A stretch of 64,000 nt of DNA from Ensifer adhaerens (GTDB lineage: Bacteria > Pseudomonadota > Alphaproteobacteria > Rhizobiales > Rhizobiaceae): NCBI RefSeq assembly GCF_001270265.1, contig NZ_LGAP01000005.1, positions 62,001 through 126,000 on the forward strand. The letters run 5' to 3'. Positions within the stretch are counted from its first letter, which is position 1. Every line of letters begins with the position of its first letter. This document shows positions 40,708 to 48,796 of the stretch, in pieces. Position numbers and translations under genes: made by a program. The notes beneath the pieces were generated by a model. That model had not been told where the DNA came from, made no database searches, and saw nothing but the letters and a program-made list of their open reading frames with translations.

Positions 40708-41736
40708 TTATTTGATCGCCCCCAGGAGCAGACCGGAGCGCATGAGCCGGCTGAGAAGCCCGGCCATGATCATCATCGGAATGATCGCCACCAGAGCGGC
40801 TGCGGAAATCGCCCACCATTCGTCGCCGCGCTGGCTGTTCTGACCGGCAACGAGGATCGGCAACGTCTGCCATCTCGAATTGGTCAGGAACAGCGCGAAC
40901 AGGAACTCGTTCCAGACGAAGGCAAGCGTGATCATGAAGGTCGCGATCAGCCCCGGCTTCGACATCGGCAGGACGATGCCGAAGAAGATCCGCCAGGACG
41001 GAACGTTGTCGACCATGGCCGCCTCTTCGACCTCCACTGGCAAAGCCTCGAAAAAATCACGCATCAGCCAAATGACGATCGGCAGCGAGAAGGCCACATA
41101 GGCGAAGGTCAGGCCGATATAGCTATCGACCAGCTTGAAGCCGAGCTTGCCCATCTCTGTGTACATCAGATAGAGCGCGAAGGCGGCCACGATCGGCGGG
41201 AACATGCGCTGGCTCACGAACCAGAAGACGATGTCGTTGTTGCCGAGTTCCGGTCCCGGCAGCCGGAAACGGCTGGAAAATACGGCCAACGCCAGGGCGG
41301 CGATGAAGGCATAGATCAGCGAGATCCCCTGCCCGAAACCGAGCACATTGCGACCGAGCAGGAAGCCGCCGAAGGCGATGACGACGAAGATCAGGGCCGA
41401 CAGCAACCGAAAGCGGAACGTGAAGCGCACCAGCGCATAGGCTGCCATCGCGCCGATGCCCGTCGCGAGGATCGACGCCGAAAGGCCGATGATCGTCGAG
41501 GCCAGGAAGGTGTTGTAGAACTGGCCGCGCTGGCCGGACAGAAGCTCGCGCCAGGCCGTCAGGCTCGGCTCGAAATCGACGAAAGGCAGATAGGTCGGGC
41601 CGCCGACGACGGCGATCGGCGTCTTGAACGACGTGATCAAGACCCAATAGAGCGGGAAGAAAGTGATGGCGAGCCAGACGAGGCAGCCGCCGAGCGCGAC
41701 CCAGCGCCGTTTTCCCTTAAGAGTGCGCACGCTCAT
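40708..41736 (-). CDS. Sugar ABC transporter permease (MalG type)
   Basis: This 342-residue permease is longer than most MalG-type proteins (about 280) because of an extra pair of membrane segments near residues 95-145. The coupling loop is ALPVEVEEAAMVDNVPSWRIFFGIVLPMSKPG near residue 230 (read in parts). Its start overlaps the MalF-type stop by four bases. It forms the channel with the 41733 gene product for uptake of the sugar handled by this cluster. Confidence 0.9.
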   Translation of the reverse strand: MSVRTLKGKRRWVALGGCLVWLAITFFPLYWVLITSFKTPIAVVGGPTYLPFVDFEPSLTAWRELLSGQRGQFYNTFLASTIIGLSASILATGIGAMAAYALVRFTFRFRLLSALIFVVIAFGGFLLGRNVLGFGQGISLIYAFIAALALAVFSSRFRLPGPELGNNDIVFWFVSQRMFPPIVAAFALYLMYTEMGKLGFKLVDSYIGLTFAYVAFSLPIVIWLMRDFFEALPVEVEEAAMVDNVPSWRIFFGIVLPMSKPGLIATFMITLAFVWNEFLFALFLTNSRWQTLPILVAGQNSQRGDEWWAISAAALVAIIPMMIMAGLLSRLMRSGLLLGAIK

Positions 41737-42611
41737 TTGTGCTTCTCCAGGTACGGCTTGAGGATGGCGAGATACACGAGGCCGATCACGGTGATGACAA
41801 TCAGGAACAGGAACGACAGCGCCGAGGTGTAGCCGAGATTGAATTTCTTGAAGCCCTCCTGATAGGCAAAGAGCGTCAGCGTCTCGGTCGAGATTCCAGG
41901 TCCACCCCCGGTCATCACGAACACGGTATCAATGATCTTGTAGCTTTCGATCAGCCGGATGAAGACGACGGCAACGGAGATCGGCAGGAGCATCGGAAAG
42001 GTGATGTCGCGGAACTGTTGCCAGGGCGTGGCATTCTCCAGCGCCGCTGCCTCGTAGACGTCATCGGGCAGCGTTTGCAGTCCGGCCAACATCATCAGGA
42101 TGACGAAGGGCGTCCATTGCCAGACCTCGACGGCGATGATCGACCCGAGCGCCCAGCTCGTCTGCGTCAGGAAAGGCAAATTGGGAAAGCCAAGCGCGCT
42201 CATCAGCTCGTTGAGCGGCCCCATCGTCGGGTTAAGCACCTGACGGGCAATGAGCGCCACTGCGACCGGCGCGACCAGCATCGGCAGGAGAAAGCTGACG
42301 CGAAAGATGCCCTCGCCCGGAACCCGGGAATTGAGCGCAAGCGCGACAGAAAGGCCGATCGCATATTGCAGGCCGACGGAGATGAAGGCGATCAGCGTGG
42401 TCGTCCCAGCCACATGCCAGAAACGTGGGTTCTGTAAGAGGTCGGCATAGTTGCCGAAGCCAACGAAACGCGCGGGCACCGGCGGCACAAGCCGCATGCT
42501 CATGAAGCTGGTGGTCAGCGAATAGACCAGCGGAAAGATAGAGATCACCAGAACGATGATGAGAGCCGGCCAGATGAAGAAGTGCTTGATCGGGTCGTTG
42601 CGCGTGGTCAT
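41733..42611 (-). CDS. Sugar ABC transporter permease (MalF type)
   Basis: This 292-residue membrane protein is the MalF-like partner. The first membrane segment is at residues 13-34 and the coupling loop reads LPDDVYEAAALENATPWQQFRDITFP near residue 187 (read in parts). It overlaps the ribokinase-family gene by four bases upstream and the MalG-type gene by four downstream, so kinase and channel are translationally coupled, linking uptake and phosphorylation of the same sugar. Confidence 0.9.
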   Translation of the reverse strand: MTTRNDPIKHFFIWPALIIVLVISIFPLVYSLTTSFMSMRLVPPVPARFVGFGNYADLLQNPRFWHVAGTTTLIAFISVGLQYAIGLSVALALNSRVPGEGIFRVSFLLPMLVAPVAVALIARQVLNPTMGPLNELMSALGFPNLPFLTQTSWALGSIIAVEVWQWTPFVILMMLAGLQTLPDDVYEAAALENATPWQQFRDITFPMLLPISVAVVFIRLIESYKIIDTVFVMTGGGPGISTETLTLFAYQEGFKKFNLGYTSALSFLFLIVITVIGLVYLAILKPYLEKHK

Positions 42612-43540
42612 GCGGCCGCCCCTTGCGCAAGGAGAGCCTCGATCTCCGCAAGCGTCGGCATGGCAGGTGCCGTGCCGCGACGGGTGACCGAGATCCCGGC
42701 TGTCGCGCAGCCGAAGCGCGCTGCGTCGACCGGGGCCAATCCTCGCGCCAAGGCCGCTGAGAACCCACCGACGAAGGCATCGCCCGCACCGGTCGTGTCG
42801 ATCACAGGGCCGCTTGCCATCGCCGGGACGAAAACGGACTGGCTTTTATCGTGGAGAAGAACACCTCGCTCACCGAGGGTGATCAGCGCCGTCTTGGCGC
42901 CCTTCTTCAAAAGTGCATCCCCGGCCCGCCGCGCATCGTCAGCCGTGGCAATCGCAAATCCGACCAGCGCCGCCGCTTCGGTCTCGTTCGGCACGATGTA
43001 ATCGCAGAGCGGGTAGATCGTATCCGGGAAGGGTTCTGCCGGCGCCGGATTGAAGACTGTGATCACGCCTGCAGCATGTGCGATTTCCAGCGCTCTCTGG
43101 GCGGCAGCCGCGGGCTGTTCGAGCTGGGTAACGAAGATGCGCGATGCTTCGATCGTTTCGCGCGCCGCCTCGACATCGTCGATACCGATCGAGCCGGCCG
43201 CGCCGGGATAGACAATGATAGCGTTCTCACCATTCTGGTCGTTGACGTAGATGAAGGCTGCCCCGGTCGGCAGCTCGTCCATCTGGACGATCTTCGGTGT
43301 CACTCCCGCCTCCGCATAGGTGCGAAGCGCCATGTCGCCGAATGTGTCGCGCCCGAGCTTCGAAATGAAAGAAACCTGGCTGCCGGCGCGTGCCGCGGCA
43401 ACCGCCTGGTTCGATCCCTTGCCACCCGGGCCGACCGAAAAGCCGCTCCCGGTGATCGTTTCGCCGACGACCGGCATCCGCCGCGCCAGATAGGCCGTAT
43501 CGGCCACGAAGATCCCAAGGATCGAAACACCAACCTTCAT
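42608..43540 (-). CDS. Ribokinase-family (PfkB) sugar kinase
   Basis: This 310-residue kinase of the PfkB/ribokinase family has the N-terminal signature GGKGSNQAVAAARAG (about residues 38-52) with SFISKLGRDTFGD, and the C-terminal ATP/anion-hole motif DTTGAGDAFVGGF with the catalytic Asp near residue 250. These features fit ribokinase or deoxyribokinase; the two cannot be separated by eye. Neighbouring deoC suggests that 2-deoxyribose may be the substrate. ATG 43540 has GGAGGCAGGA upstream. A LacI-type operator-like palindrome lies 43 bases before the start. Confidence 0.9.
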   Translation of the reverse strand: MKVGVSILGIFVADTAYLARRMPVVGETITGSGFSVGPGGKGSNQAVAAARAGSQVSFISKLGRDTFGDMALRTYAEAGVTPKIVQMDELPTGAAFIYVNDQNGENAIIVYPGAAGSIGIDDVEAARETIEASRIFVTQLEQPAAAAQRALEIAHAAGVITVFNPAPAEPFPDTIYPLCDYIVPNETEAAALVGFAIATADDARRAGDALLKKGAKTALITLGERGVLLHDKSQSVFVPAMASGPVIDTTGAGDAFVGGFSAALARGLAPVDAARFGCATAGISVTRRGTAPAMPTLAEIEALLAQGAAA

Positions 43541-43582
43541 TCCTGCCTCCCGCGGGTACGTCACGAGAATGACGACACCAGA

Positions 43583-43592
43583 CAAACGTTTG
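43583..43592. promoter_or_regulatory. LacI-type operator-like palindrome before kinase gene
   Basis: CAAACGTTTG is a perfect 10-bp palindrome with the AACGTT core seen in many LacI-family operators. It lies in the 114-bp gap between the RbsD/FucU and kinase genes, 43 bases before the kinase ATG. No LacI-type gene is in the window. Confidence 0.4.
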
Positions 43593-43654
43593 CGATTTCA
43601 AGATGTTATGGTGACAAGCTTAGACGAGCCGATCGCAGGCTCACGTTACGTCAG

Positions 43655-44110
43655 CTAGGTCGTTTCGGGCGGAATGACGCCCTTGGTGAAAAGGAAGCAG
43701 CCATAGAAGCGCGTCTCCCCGGTGGTAATGACGCAATAGGCCTTCTTGGCTTCCTCATAGAAGGCGAAGCGTTCGATGCCGTACATCGGCGCAGGCTTGC
43801 CCTCGGCGCGGTCGATTTCGGCCTGGACCTCCTGTTGCACACCAGGGATTTCCGTCGGTGCCCCCATGATCTCCATGCGTCCGGCCGATGGCTGCAACGG
43901 AGTGTCGAGCGGCAGGACCGACAGGATCGCCTTCACGGCACGGGCGGCAGATACATTGTCGATCCGCAAAAGCTTGCCGAGCGTGGTCTGTCTGGCGATC
44001 GCATCGGACGGGAAATTGGTGTCGGAAATGACCAGCGTATCGCCGTGCCCCATGGACCGAAGCGCGTGCAAAACATCGGCATTGAGTGCCGGGTCCAGAT
44101 TTTTCAGCAT
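43655..44110 (-). CDS. RbsD/FucU family sugar mutarotase
   Basis: This 151-residue protein of the RbsD/FucU family would interconvert ring forms of a sugar (pyranose/furanose or anomers) before phosphorylation. The N-terminal block LNADVLHALRSMGHGDTLVISDTNFP contains the family catalytic histidine and aspartate, and the C-terminal ERFAFYEEAKKAYCVITTGETRFYGCFLFTKGVI is typical of FucU-like members. ATG 44110 is chosen because the conserved sequence begins at once (MLKNLDPALN); GGAGG occurs upstream. It lies between the ALDH gene and the kinase gene on the same strand. Confidence 0.87.
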   Translation of the reverse strand: MLKNLDPALNADVLHALRSMGHGDTLVISDTNFPSDAIARQTTLGKLLRIDNVSAARAVKAILSVLPLDTPLQPSAGRMEIMGAPTEIPGVQQEVQAEIDRAEGKPAPMYGIERFAFYEEAKKAYCVITTGETRFYGCFLFTKGVIPPETT

Positions 44111-44203
44111 CGACAACCCTCCTCCAGACGCCCGCTCGCATGCTTGCGAGTGGCGTGAAACTGTGTAACGCCATGTCGGCGCCACGCTCTCCCAAATTTC
44201 CCT

Positions 44204-44215
44204 TGCAACGTTGCA
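44204..44215. promoter_or_regulatory. LacI-type operator-like palindrome before RbsD/FucU gene
   Basis: TGCAACGTTGCA is a perfect 12-bp palindrome sharing the AACGTT core with the site at 43583-43592. It lies 94 bases before the RbsD/FucU start in a 153-bp gap. Confidence 0.4.
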
Positions 44216-44263
44216 GCCGCTGCATTCTCGGGCCGGCTCCCCCCGCCCCGAGATGTGGACCCC

Positions 44264-46648
44264 TTACTCTCCGTAAGGGATCCAGATGTTCTTGACGTCG
44301 GTGGCGCGGCGCAGATACGCCTGCCCCTCTGCCGCCGAGCGATCGAACCAATCGGTGGCCTTGCCATAGTCGACGAAGGTCCGCTTCAGGTTGCCGGCTG
44401 AGAGCCTTTCGACCACCGTCGAAAGCTCCTGCGTGCCGAAGGCCCAGAGCGCGTCGACGTCGTTGTGGCTTGCCAGCGTTTTTGCCAGTTCCATCGCCGA
44501 GCCCGTGACGATGTTGACGACCCCGGCCGGAACGTCCGACGTCTCGAGGATCGAATAGAAATCCGTCGCCGCCAGCGGGTGCTGTTCGCTCGGTACTGCA
44601 ACGACGCGGTTGCCGGTGGCGATCAACGGCGCCACGAGGCTGATGAAGCCGAGCAGCGGCGCTTCCGCAGGGCAGACGACACCGACGACACCGATCGCTT
44701 CGGGCATGGCGAGAGCCACACCCCGCAGCGGTGGCTGATGGACCACGCCTTCGTACTTGTCGGCCCAGGCGCCGTAGCTGAAGAGCCGGGCGATCGACGC
44801 CTCGACCTCCGCCTTCGCGTTGGCTGCCGATGCGCCGGTCATCGCGACGATACGGTCTGCGAATTCATCGGCCCGACCACTCAGGTTTTCGGCGATGTAG
44901 TAGAGGATCTGTGCCCGATTGTGCGACGTCGCCGACGCCCAGCCGGAAGCAGCGTGCGCGGCAACCACGGCGTTGCGGATATCCTTGCGGTTACCTTCGC
45001 CGACCTCGCCGATCACCTTGCCCTTCGGGGAGAGCACGGCACGCGAATAGTTGCCATCCGGACGGGCCTGCTTGCCGCCGATGAAAAGCTTGGCCGTGCG
45101 GTCGAGCGACGGAGCCGAGAAATCGCCGGACGCCGGCTTCAACACCGGCTCTGCTGGCGCTGCACGCAGCTTGCGACCCACCCAGGCCTTAGGCTTCAGA
45201 TATTCGTAGCAACCTTCGCGGCCGCCCTCGCGGCCGAAACCGGATTCACGCTTGCCGCCGAAACCAGCCGCAGCGTCGAAAAGATTGGTGGCATTGACCC
45301 AGACGACGCCGGCCGCAAGCTTGGCGGCGACATGCAGCGCCAGGCCGATCGTTTCGCTCCACACGCTTGCGGCCAGACCGTAGCGCGAATGGTTGGCGAG
45401 CTGGATTGCCTCTTCCGGCGTGCGGAACGTCATCGACACGGCAACGGGGCCGAAGATTTCCTCGGTCGCGACGATCGATGTCGGCTGCACGTTGGTGAGC
45501 AAGGTCGGCGGATAGAAGCTGCCGCGCTTGGGCAGCTCGATCTTCGGCTGATGAAGCTTTGCACCTTCGGCGACACCCTTGGCGACCAGACTCTCGATGC
45601 GCTGCAGCTGCACCGGCGCGACGATCGCCGCCATGTCGATTGCCTTGTCGAGCGGGTGGCCGACACGCAGGGTTTGCATGCGCCGCGTCAGGCGCTCGTA
45701 GAAGAGCGGTGCGACACCTTCCTGCACCAGAAGCCGCGAACCGGCGCAGCAGACCTGCCCCTGGTTGAACCAGATCGCGTCCACCACACCCTCGACCGCA
45801 CCGTCGATATCGGCATCATCGAAGACGATGAACGGCGACTTGCCGCCGAGCTCGAGCGTCAGCGATTTGCCGGTGCCCGCGGTCTTCTCCCGGATCAGAC
45901 GGCCGACTTCCGTCGAGCCGGTGAAGGCGATCTTGTCGATATCCGTATGCTCGACGATCAGCGCGCCGGTTTCGCCCTCGCCGGTCACGACGTTCAGCAC
46001 GCCCGCCGGCAGACCCGCGGCAGTGGCGAGTTCGGCAAAGAGCAAGGCCGTCAGCGGCGTGAACTCGGCCGGCTTGAGGATGACCGTGTTGCCCAGCGCC
46101 AAAGCGGGCGCGACCTTCCAGGCGAGCATCAGGAACGGAAAATTCCAGGGAATGACCTGGCCGACGACGCCAACCGGCACCTGATCGGCAAACTCGGTTT
46201 CCTGCAGCTGCGCCCAGCCGGCATGATGGTAGAAGTGGCGCGCCGCCAGTGGGATGTCGATATCGCGTGTCTCGCGGATTGGCTTGCCGTTGTCGATCGC
46301 CTCGACCACCGCAATCAGGCGCGCATGGCGCTGGATCAAACGGGCAAGGGCATAGAGGTGGCGGGCACGGGCGTGGCCCGGCAGCTTGGCCCAGGACCCT
46401 TGCGCCTTTCGCGCCGCGGTGACCGCATCATCCACGTCCTTGGCGCCGCCAAGGGCTACCTTCGCCAGAAGCGCACCGGTTGCGGGCTCAAAGGTATCGA
46501 AGGTCTTGCCGGAGGAAGACGCAACAAAAGCACCATTGATGAAGTGGCCGAACTCGCCCTTGTGGCGCGCCAGCCACTGGCGGGCCTCGGTATCGGCTTC
46601 CGGCGCGGGACCATAGGACATTTCGTCAAAATACCTTGCGACTGTCAT
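44264..46648 (-). CDS. Two-domain aldehyde dehydrogenase (ALDH16-like)
   Basis: This 794-residue protein has two ALDH-like domains. The first (about residues 20-490) is complete: VIPWNFPFLMLAWK, LELGGKSPFIVFDDAD with the general-base Glu, and FNQGQVCCAGSRLLVQ with the catalytic Cys. The second (about 510-794) resembles an ALDH cofactor domain (VVCPAEAPLLGFISLVAPLIATGN, DVPAGVVNIVTG) but ends after LKRTFVDYGKATDWFD, without the catalytic Cys motif. This layout matches the ALDH16 family. Next to deoC it probably oxidises the acetaldehyde made by DeoC (inference). ATG 46657, overlapping the deoC stop, is an alternative start; long in-frame extension into deoC is not real. Confidence 0.88.
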   Translation of the reverse strand: MTVARYFDEMSYGPAPEADTEARQWLARHKGEFGHFINGAFVASSSGKTFDTFEPATGALLAKVALGGAKDVDDAVTAARKAQGSWAKLPGHARARHLYALARLIQRHARLIAVVEAIDNGKPIRETRDIDIPLAARHFYHHAGWAQLQETEFADQVPVGVVGQVIPWNFPFLMLAWKVAPALALGNTVILKPAEFTPLTALLFAELATAAGLPAGVLNVVTGEGETGALIVEHTDIDKIAFTGSTEVGRLIREKTAGTGKSLTLELGGKSPFIVFDDADIDGAVEGVVDAIWFNQGQVCCAGSRLLVQEGVAPLFYERLTRRMQTLRVGHPLDKAIDMAAIVAPVQLQRIESLVAKGVAEGAKLHQPKIELPKRGSFYPPTLLTNVQPTSIVATEEIFGPVAVSMTFRTPEEAIQLANHSRYGLAASVWSETIGLALHVAAKLAAGVVWVNATNLFDAAAGFGGKRESGFGREGGREGCYEYLKPKAWVGRKLRAAPAEPVLKPASGDFSAPSLDRTAKLFIGGKQARPDGNYSRAVLSPKGKVIGEVGEGNRKDIRNAVVAAHAASGWASATSHNRAQILYYIAENLSGRADEFADRIVAMTGASAANAKAEVEASIARLFSYGAWADKYEGVVHQPPLRGVALAMPEAIGVVGVVCPAEAPLLGFISLVAPLIATGNRVVAVPSEQHPLAATDFYSILETSDVPAGVVNIVTGSAMELAKTLASHNDVDALWAFGTQELSTVVERLSAGNLKRTFVDYGKATDWFDRSAAEGQAYLRRATDVKNIWIPYGE

Positions 46649-46653
46649 CGGGA

Positions 46654-47694
46654 TCATCCAATCGGGTGTCGGTTGAGGGCCGAGTAGGCGCCGGTCACGT
46701 GGTGCTCCAGCTGCCGTTCGATATCGCCGAGCAGGCTCGATGCGCCGATGCGGAAAAGATCCGGCTCGAGCCACTCGCGACCGAGTTCGTCCTTCATCAG
46801 GAACTGGTAGTTCAGGATATCCTTGGCGGCGGAAATGCCGCCCGCCGGCTTGTAGCCAACCTTGATGCCCGTGCGCTCCTGATAGGCGCGGATCATGCGC
46901 AACATGACCAGCGTCACCAGCAGGGTGGCGTTGACGCCTTCCTTGCCGGTGGAAGTCTTGATGAAATCGGCGCCCGCCATCATGCAGACGAGCGAGGCGC
47001 GGGCAACGTTGCGCAGCGTCTTCAGATCGCCGGTCGCCAGGATCGCCTTGACATGGGCATCGCCGCAAGCGGCGCGGAAATCCCGCATCTCATCATAGAG
47101 AGCCTGCCAATTGCCGGTGAGCACATGCTCACGGGTGATGACGATATCGATTTCCCTGGCGCCGTCGGCAACGGAAGCCTCGATTTCGCGCAGTTTGACG
47201 TCGTGCGGAATGAGACCGGCAGGAAAGCCGGTGGATACGGCAGCAACCGGAATGCCCGAGCCTTCAAGCGCTTCGACGGCAGTCGAAACGAAACGGTGAT
47301 AGACGCAGACGGCACCGGTCGTGATACCGCGGTTGCCCATGCCGAGCGCGTCGAGAATGTCCTGGCGCACCGGCTGGCGCGCCTTGGCGCAGAGCCGCTT
47401 GACGCGTTCTGTCGTGTCGTCGCCGTTGAGCGTCGTCAGGTCGATACAGGTCACGGCCTTCAGAAGCCATGCGGCCTGCGCGTCCTTCTTCACCGTCCGG
47501 CGACCGGGCAGCGTCGAGACGCGCCGTTCGGCAGCCGACAGATTGACACGCTGGTCGACGACCCAGCCGAGATCGAGTTCCGTGCCGTCGTTGCGCGGCC
47601 AGTTGTGACCCGAGGCCACCGGTGCCACGACTTTCGCGGTCACATTCTTCACAGCAAGGTCTTCCAAGCGATTGCTCCTCGAACTCCCTGACAT
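46654..47694 (-). CDS. deoC: Deoxyribose-phosphate aldolase
   Basis: This 346-residue class I aldolase would split 2-deoxyribose 5-phosphate into acetaldehyde and glyceraldehyde 3-phosphate. The Schiff-base lysine lies in DFIKTSTGKEGVNAT and the second active-site lysine in GYKPAGGISAAKD; TCIDLTTLNGDDT near residue 83 is the usual N-terminal phosphate/substrate block. It belongs to the long DeoC group (about 320-350 residues) with an extra N-terminal 70 residues and a C-terminal tail. The start is uncertain between ATG 47694 and 47733. The ALDH gene follows within six bases. Confidence 0.93.
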   Translation of the reverse strand: MSGSSRSNRLEDLAVKNVTAKVVAPVASGHNWPRNDGTELDLGWVVDQRVNLSAAERRVSTLPGRRTVKKDAQAAWLLKAVTCIDLTTLNGDDTTERVKRLCAKARQPVRQDILDALGMGNRGITTGAVCVYHRFVSTAVEALEGSGIPVAAVSTGFPAGLIPHDVKLREIEASVADGAREIDIVITREHVLTGNWQALYDEMRDFRAACGDAHVKAILATGDLKTLRNVARASLVCMMAGADFIKTSTGKEGVNATLLVTLVMLRMIRAYQERTGIKVGYKPAGGISAAKDILNYQFLMKDELGREWLEPDLFRIGASSLLGDIERQLEHHVTGAYSALNRHPIG

Positions 47695-47760
47695 CGCAAC
47701 ACGATACCACAGGGGGCACTTTGTCGGTTGCAATTCTCAATTTTGTTATTTTTCTATCGG

Positions 47761-47798
47761 ATATTTGTGAGCATTCCATCAATAACGCCGAGTGTCAA
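47761..47798 (-). promoter_or_regulatory. Possible deoC promoter with DeoR half-site
   Basis: On the plus strand ATATTTGTGA (47761-47770) repeats exactly the left part of the palindromic site before deoR (48628-48637). On the minus strand TTGACA (47798-47793) would be a -35 whose -10 region falls next to this half-site; the -10 itself is poor (AATGCT). It lies 67-104 bases upstream of deoC. Confidence 0.4.
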
Positions 47799-47848
47799 GC
47801 GACGCATGTCACGTTTCTGCCCATTGATATTATTTTTTCAGAATATGC

Positions 47849-48580
47849 TCAGACGGCAAGCGTAGGCGTTTCGCCGTCTTCGGTAATCACTGAGCGGAAT
47901 ACGCTCATGGGCGCAAAGAAAGCCGGCTTCAGCTTGCCGATCTTGCTCCGATCGACGACGAGATAATTTTCGCGGACAAGGGAAATGACCTTCTGCTTCA
48001 CCGCGACTTCGTGGAAGTGGACGCAGGTCGCCCCCCGTCCTGGATCGACGCCTGCGGCCGAGAGAAAAGCAACATTGATCCCGAGCGAATCGAGCGTTTC
48101 CAATCCCGAATTCCCGGAGAACGACGCGGACGACGGATGATAGACGCCACCGAGCATGACGATGCGGACATTGGGCTTTCGCGTCAGCCTGTCCGCGACA
48201 TTCAGTGAATAACATACGGCGGTGATTGAATAATTTTCGGGAATGAGGTCGACCAGATATTCGAGCGTCGTGCCGCAATCGATAAAGATGGTTTCGTCGG
48301 GACGGATGTGCCGGGCAGCATGAACACAGGCCTCACGCTTTGCCGCCGCATGGCTGTCGGCTTCGCGTGCCAGTTCATACGGCATGTCGCCGTCGATATC
48401 GCCCGCCGGCACGATGTGACCGCCGAGGAAGGTGAATTGCCCCGGATTATCGGCGACGTCTCGCCGAACAGTCATCTCGGAAACCCCGAGCAAAGCCGCG
48501 GCATCGCGCAGGTGGAGAACGCGACGGCCGGAAAGCGCGTCGGCGAGTTGAATGATGCGGGCTGTCTTGCGGTTGACCAT
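47849..48580 (-). CDS. deoR: DeoR family transcriptional regulator
   Basis: This 243-residue repressor has an N-terminal helix-turn-helix (LRDAAALLGVSEMTVRRDVAD, residues about 24-44) and the DeoR-C sugar-phosphate domain (ETIFIDCGTTLEYLVDLIP near residue 100 and YLVVDRSKIGKLK near 210). It heads the operon containing deoC, so deoxyribose 5-phosphate is the likely inducer, as for classical DeoR. The frame extends 16 codons upstream, but ATG 48580 fits the family start. A perfect 20-bp palindrome lies 51 bases upstream and is the likely autoregulatory operator. Confidence 0.9.
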   Translation of the reverse strand: MVNRKTARIIQLADALSGRRVLHLRDAAALLGVSEMTVRRDVADNPGQFTFLGGHIVPAGDIDGDMPYELAREADSHAAAKREACVHAARHIRPDETIFIDCGTTLEYLVDLIPENYSITAVCYSLNVADRLTRKPNVRIVMLGGVYHPSSASFSGNSGLETLDSLGINVAFLSAAGVDPGRGATCVHFHEVAVKQKVISLVRENYLVVDRSKIGKLKPAFFAPMSVFRSVITEDGETPTLAV

Positions 48581-48630
48581 GATTGTTCCGTATGTCCGGT
48601 CGTTCGAGCAGTAGAGATGGTCGAACAATA

Positions 48631-48650
48631 TTTGTGATAATTATCACAAA
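48631..48650. promoter_or_regulatory. Perfect 20-bp palindrome, probable DeoR operator
   Basis: TTTGTGATAATTATCACAAA is a perfect palindrome 51 bases before the deoR start. Outer arms GTCGAA (48620-48625) and TTCGAC (48660-48665) enclose it. The left half recurs before deoC at 47761. Confidence 0.6.
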
Positions 48651-48694
48651 GTGTCGTTATTCGACAAGTAAGTTCACACGACCCTGCAAAGACA

Positions 48695-48728
48695 GACCGC
48701 GGAGGCTGCAACGCACGCCTCCGCGGTC
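48695..48728. terminator. Hairpin between M24 operon end and deoR promoter
   Basis: GACCGCGGAGGC (48695-48706) and GCCTCCGCGGTC (48717-48728) form a perfect 12-bp stem with a 10-nt loop. It lies about 70 bases after the aminopeptidase stop. No T-run, but it would insulate the deoR promoter. Confidence 0.55.
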
Positions 48729-48753
48729 CTAAATCTTCGCTTTTGGAACAGCC

Positions 48754-48786
48754 AGGGGCGGTCGCTCATTGAAACCCACCGCCCCT
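48754..48786 (-). terminator. Hairpin after Xaa-Pro aminopeptidase gene
   Basis: AGGGGCGGT (48754-48762) and ACCGCCCCT (48778-48786) form a perfect 9-bp stem with a 15-nt loop, 10 bases after the stop at 48797. With the second stem at 48695 it makes a tandem terminator. Confidence 0.55.
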
Positions 48787-48796
48787 ATTCGTTCGG

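Noticed and set aside
44465-46687. 740-residue plus-strand open frame
   Set aside because: Antisense to the ALDH16-like gene, which has clear catalytic motifs; the plus protein has shadow-type composition (Arg, Asp, Gly, His).
44264-47068. 934-residue reading of the ALDH gene
   Set aside because: The first 140 residues overlap deoC out of frame and have no ALDH similarity; the family start is near 46648.
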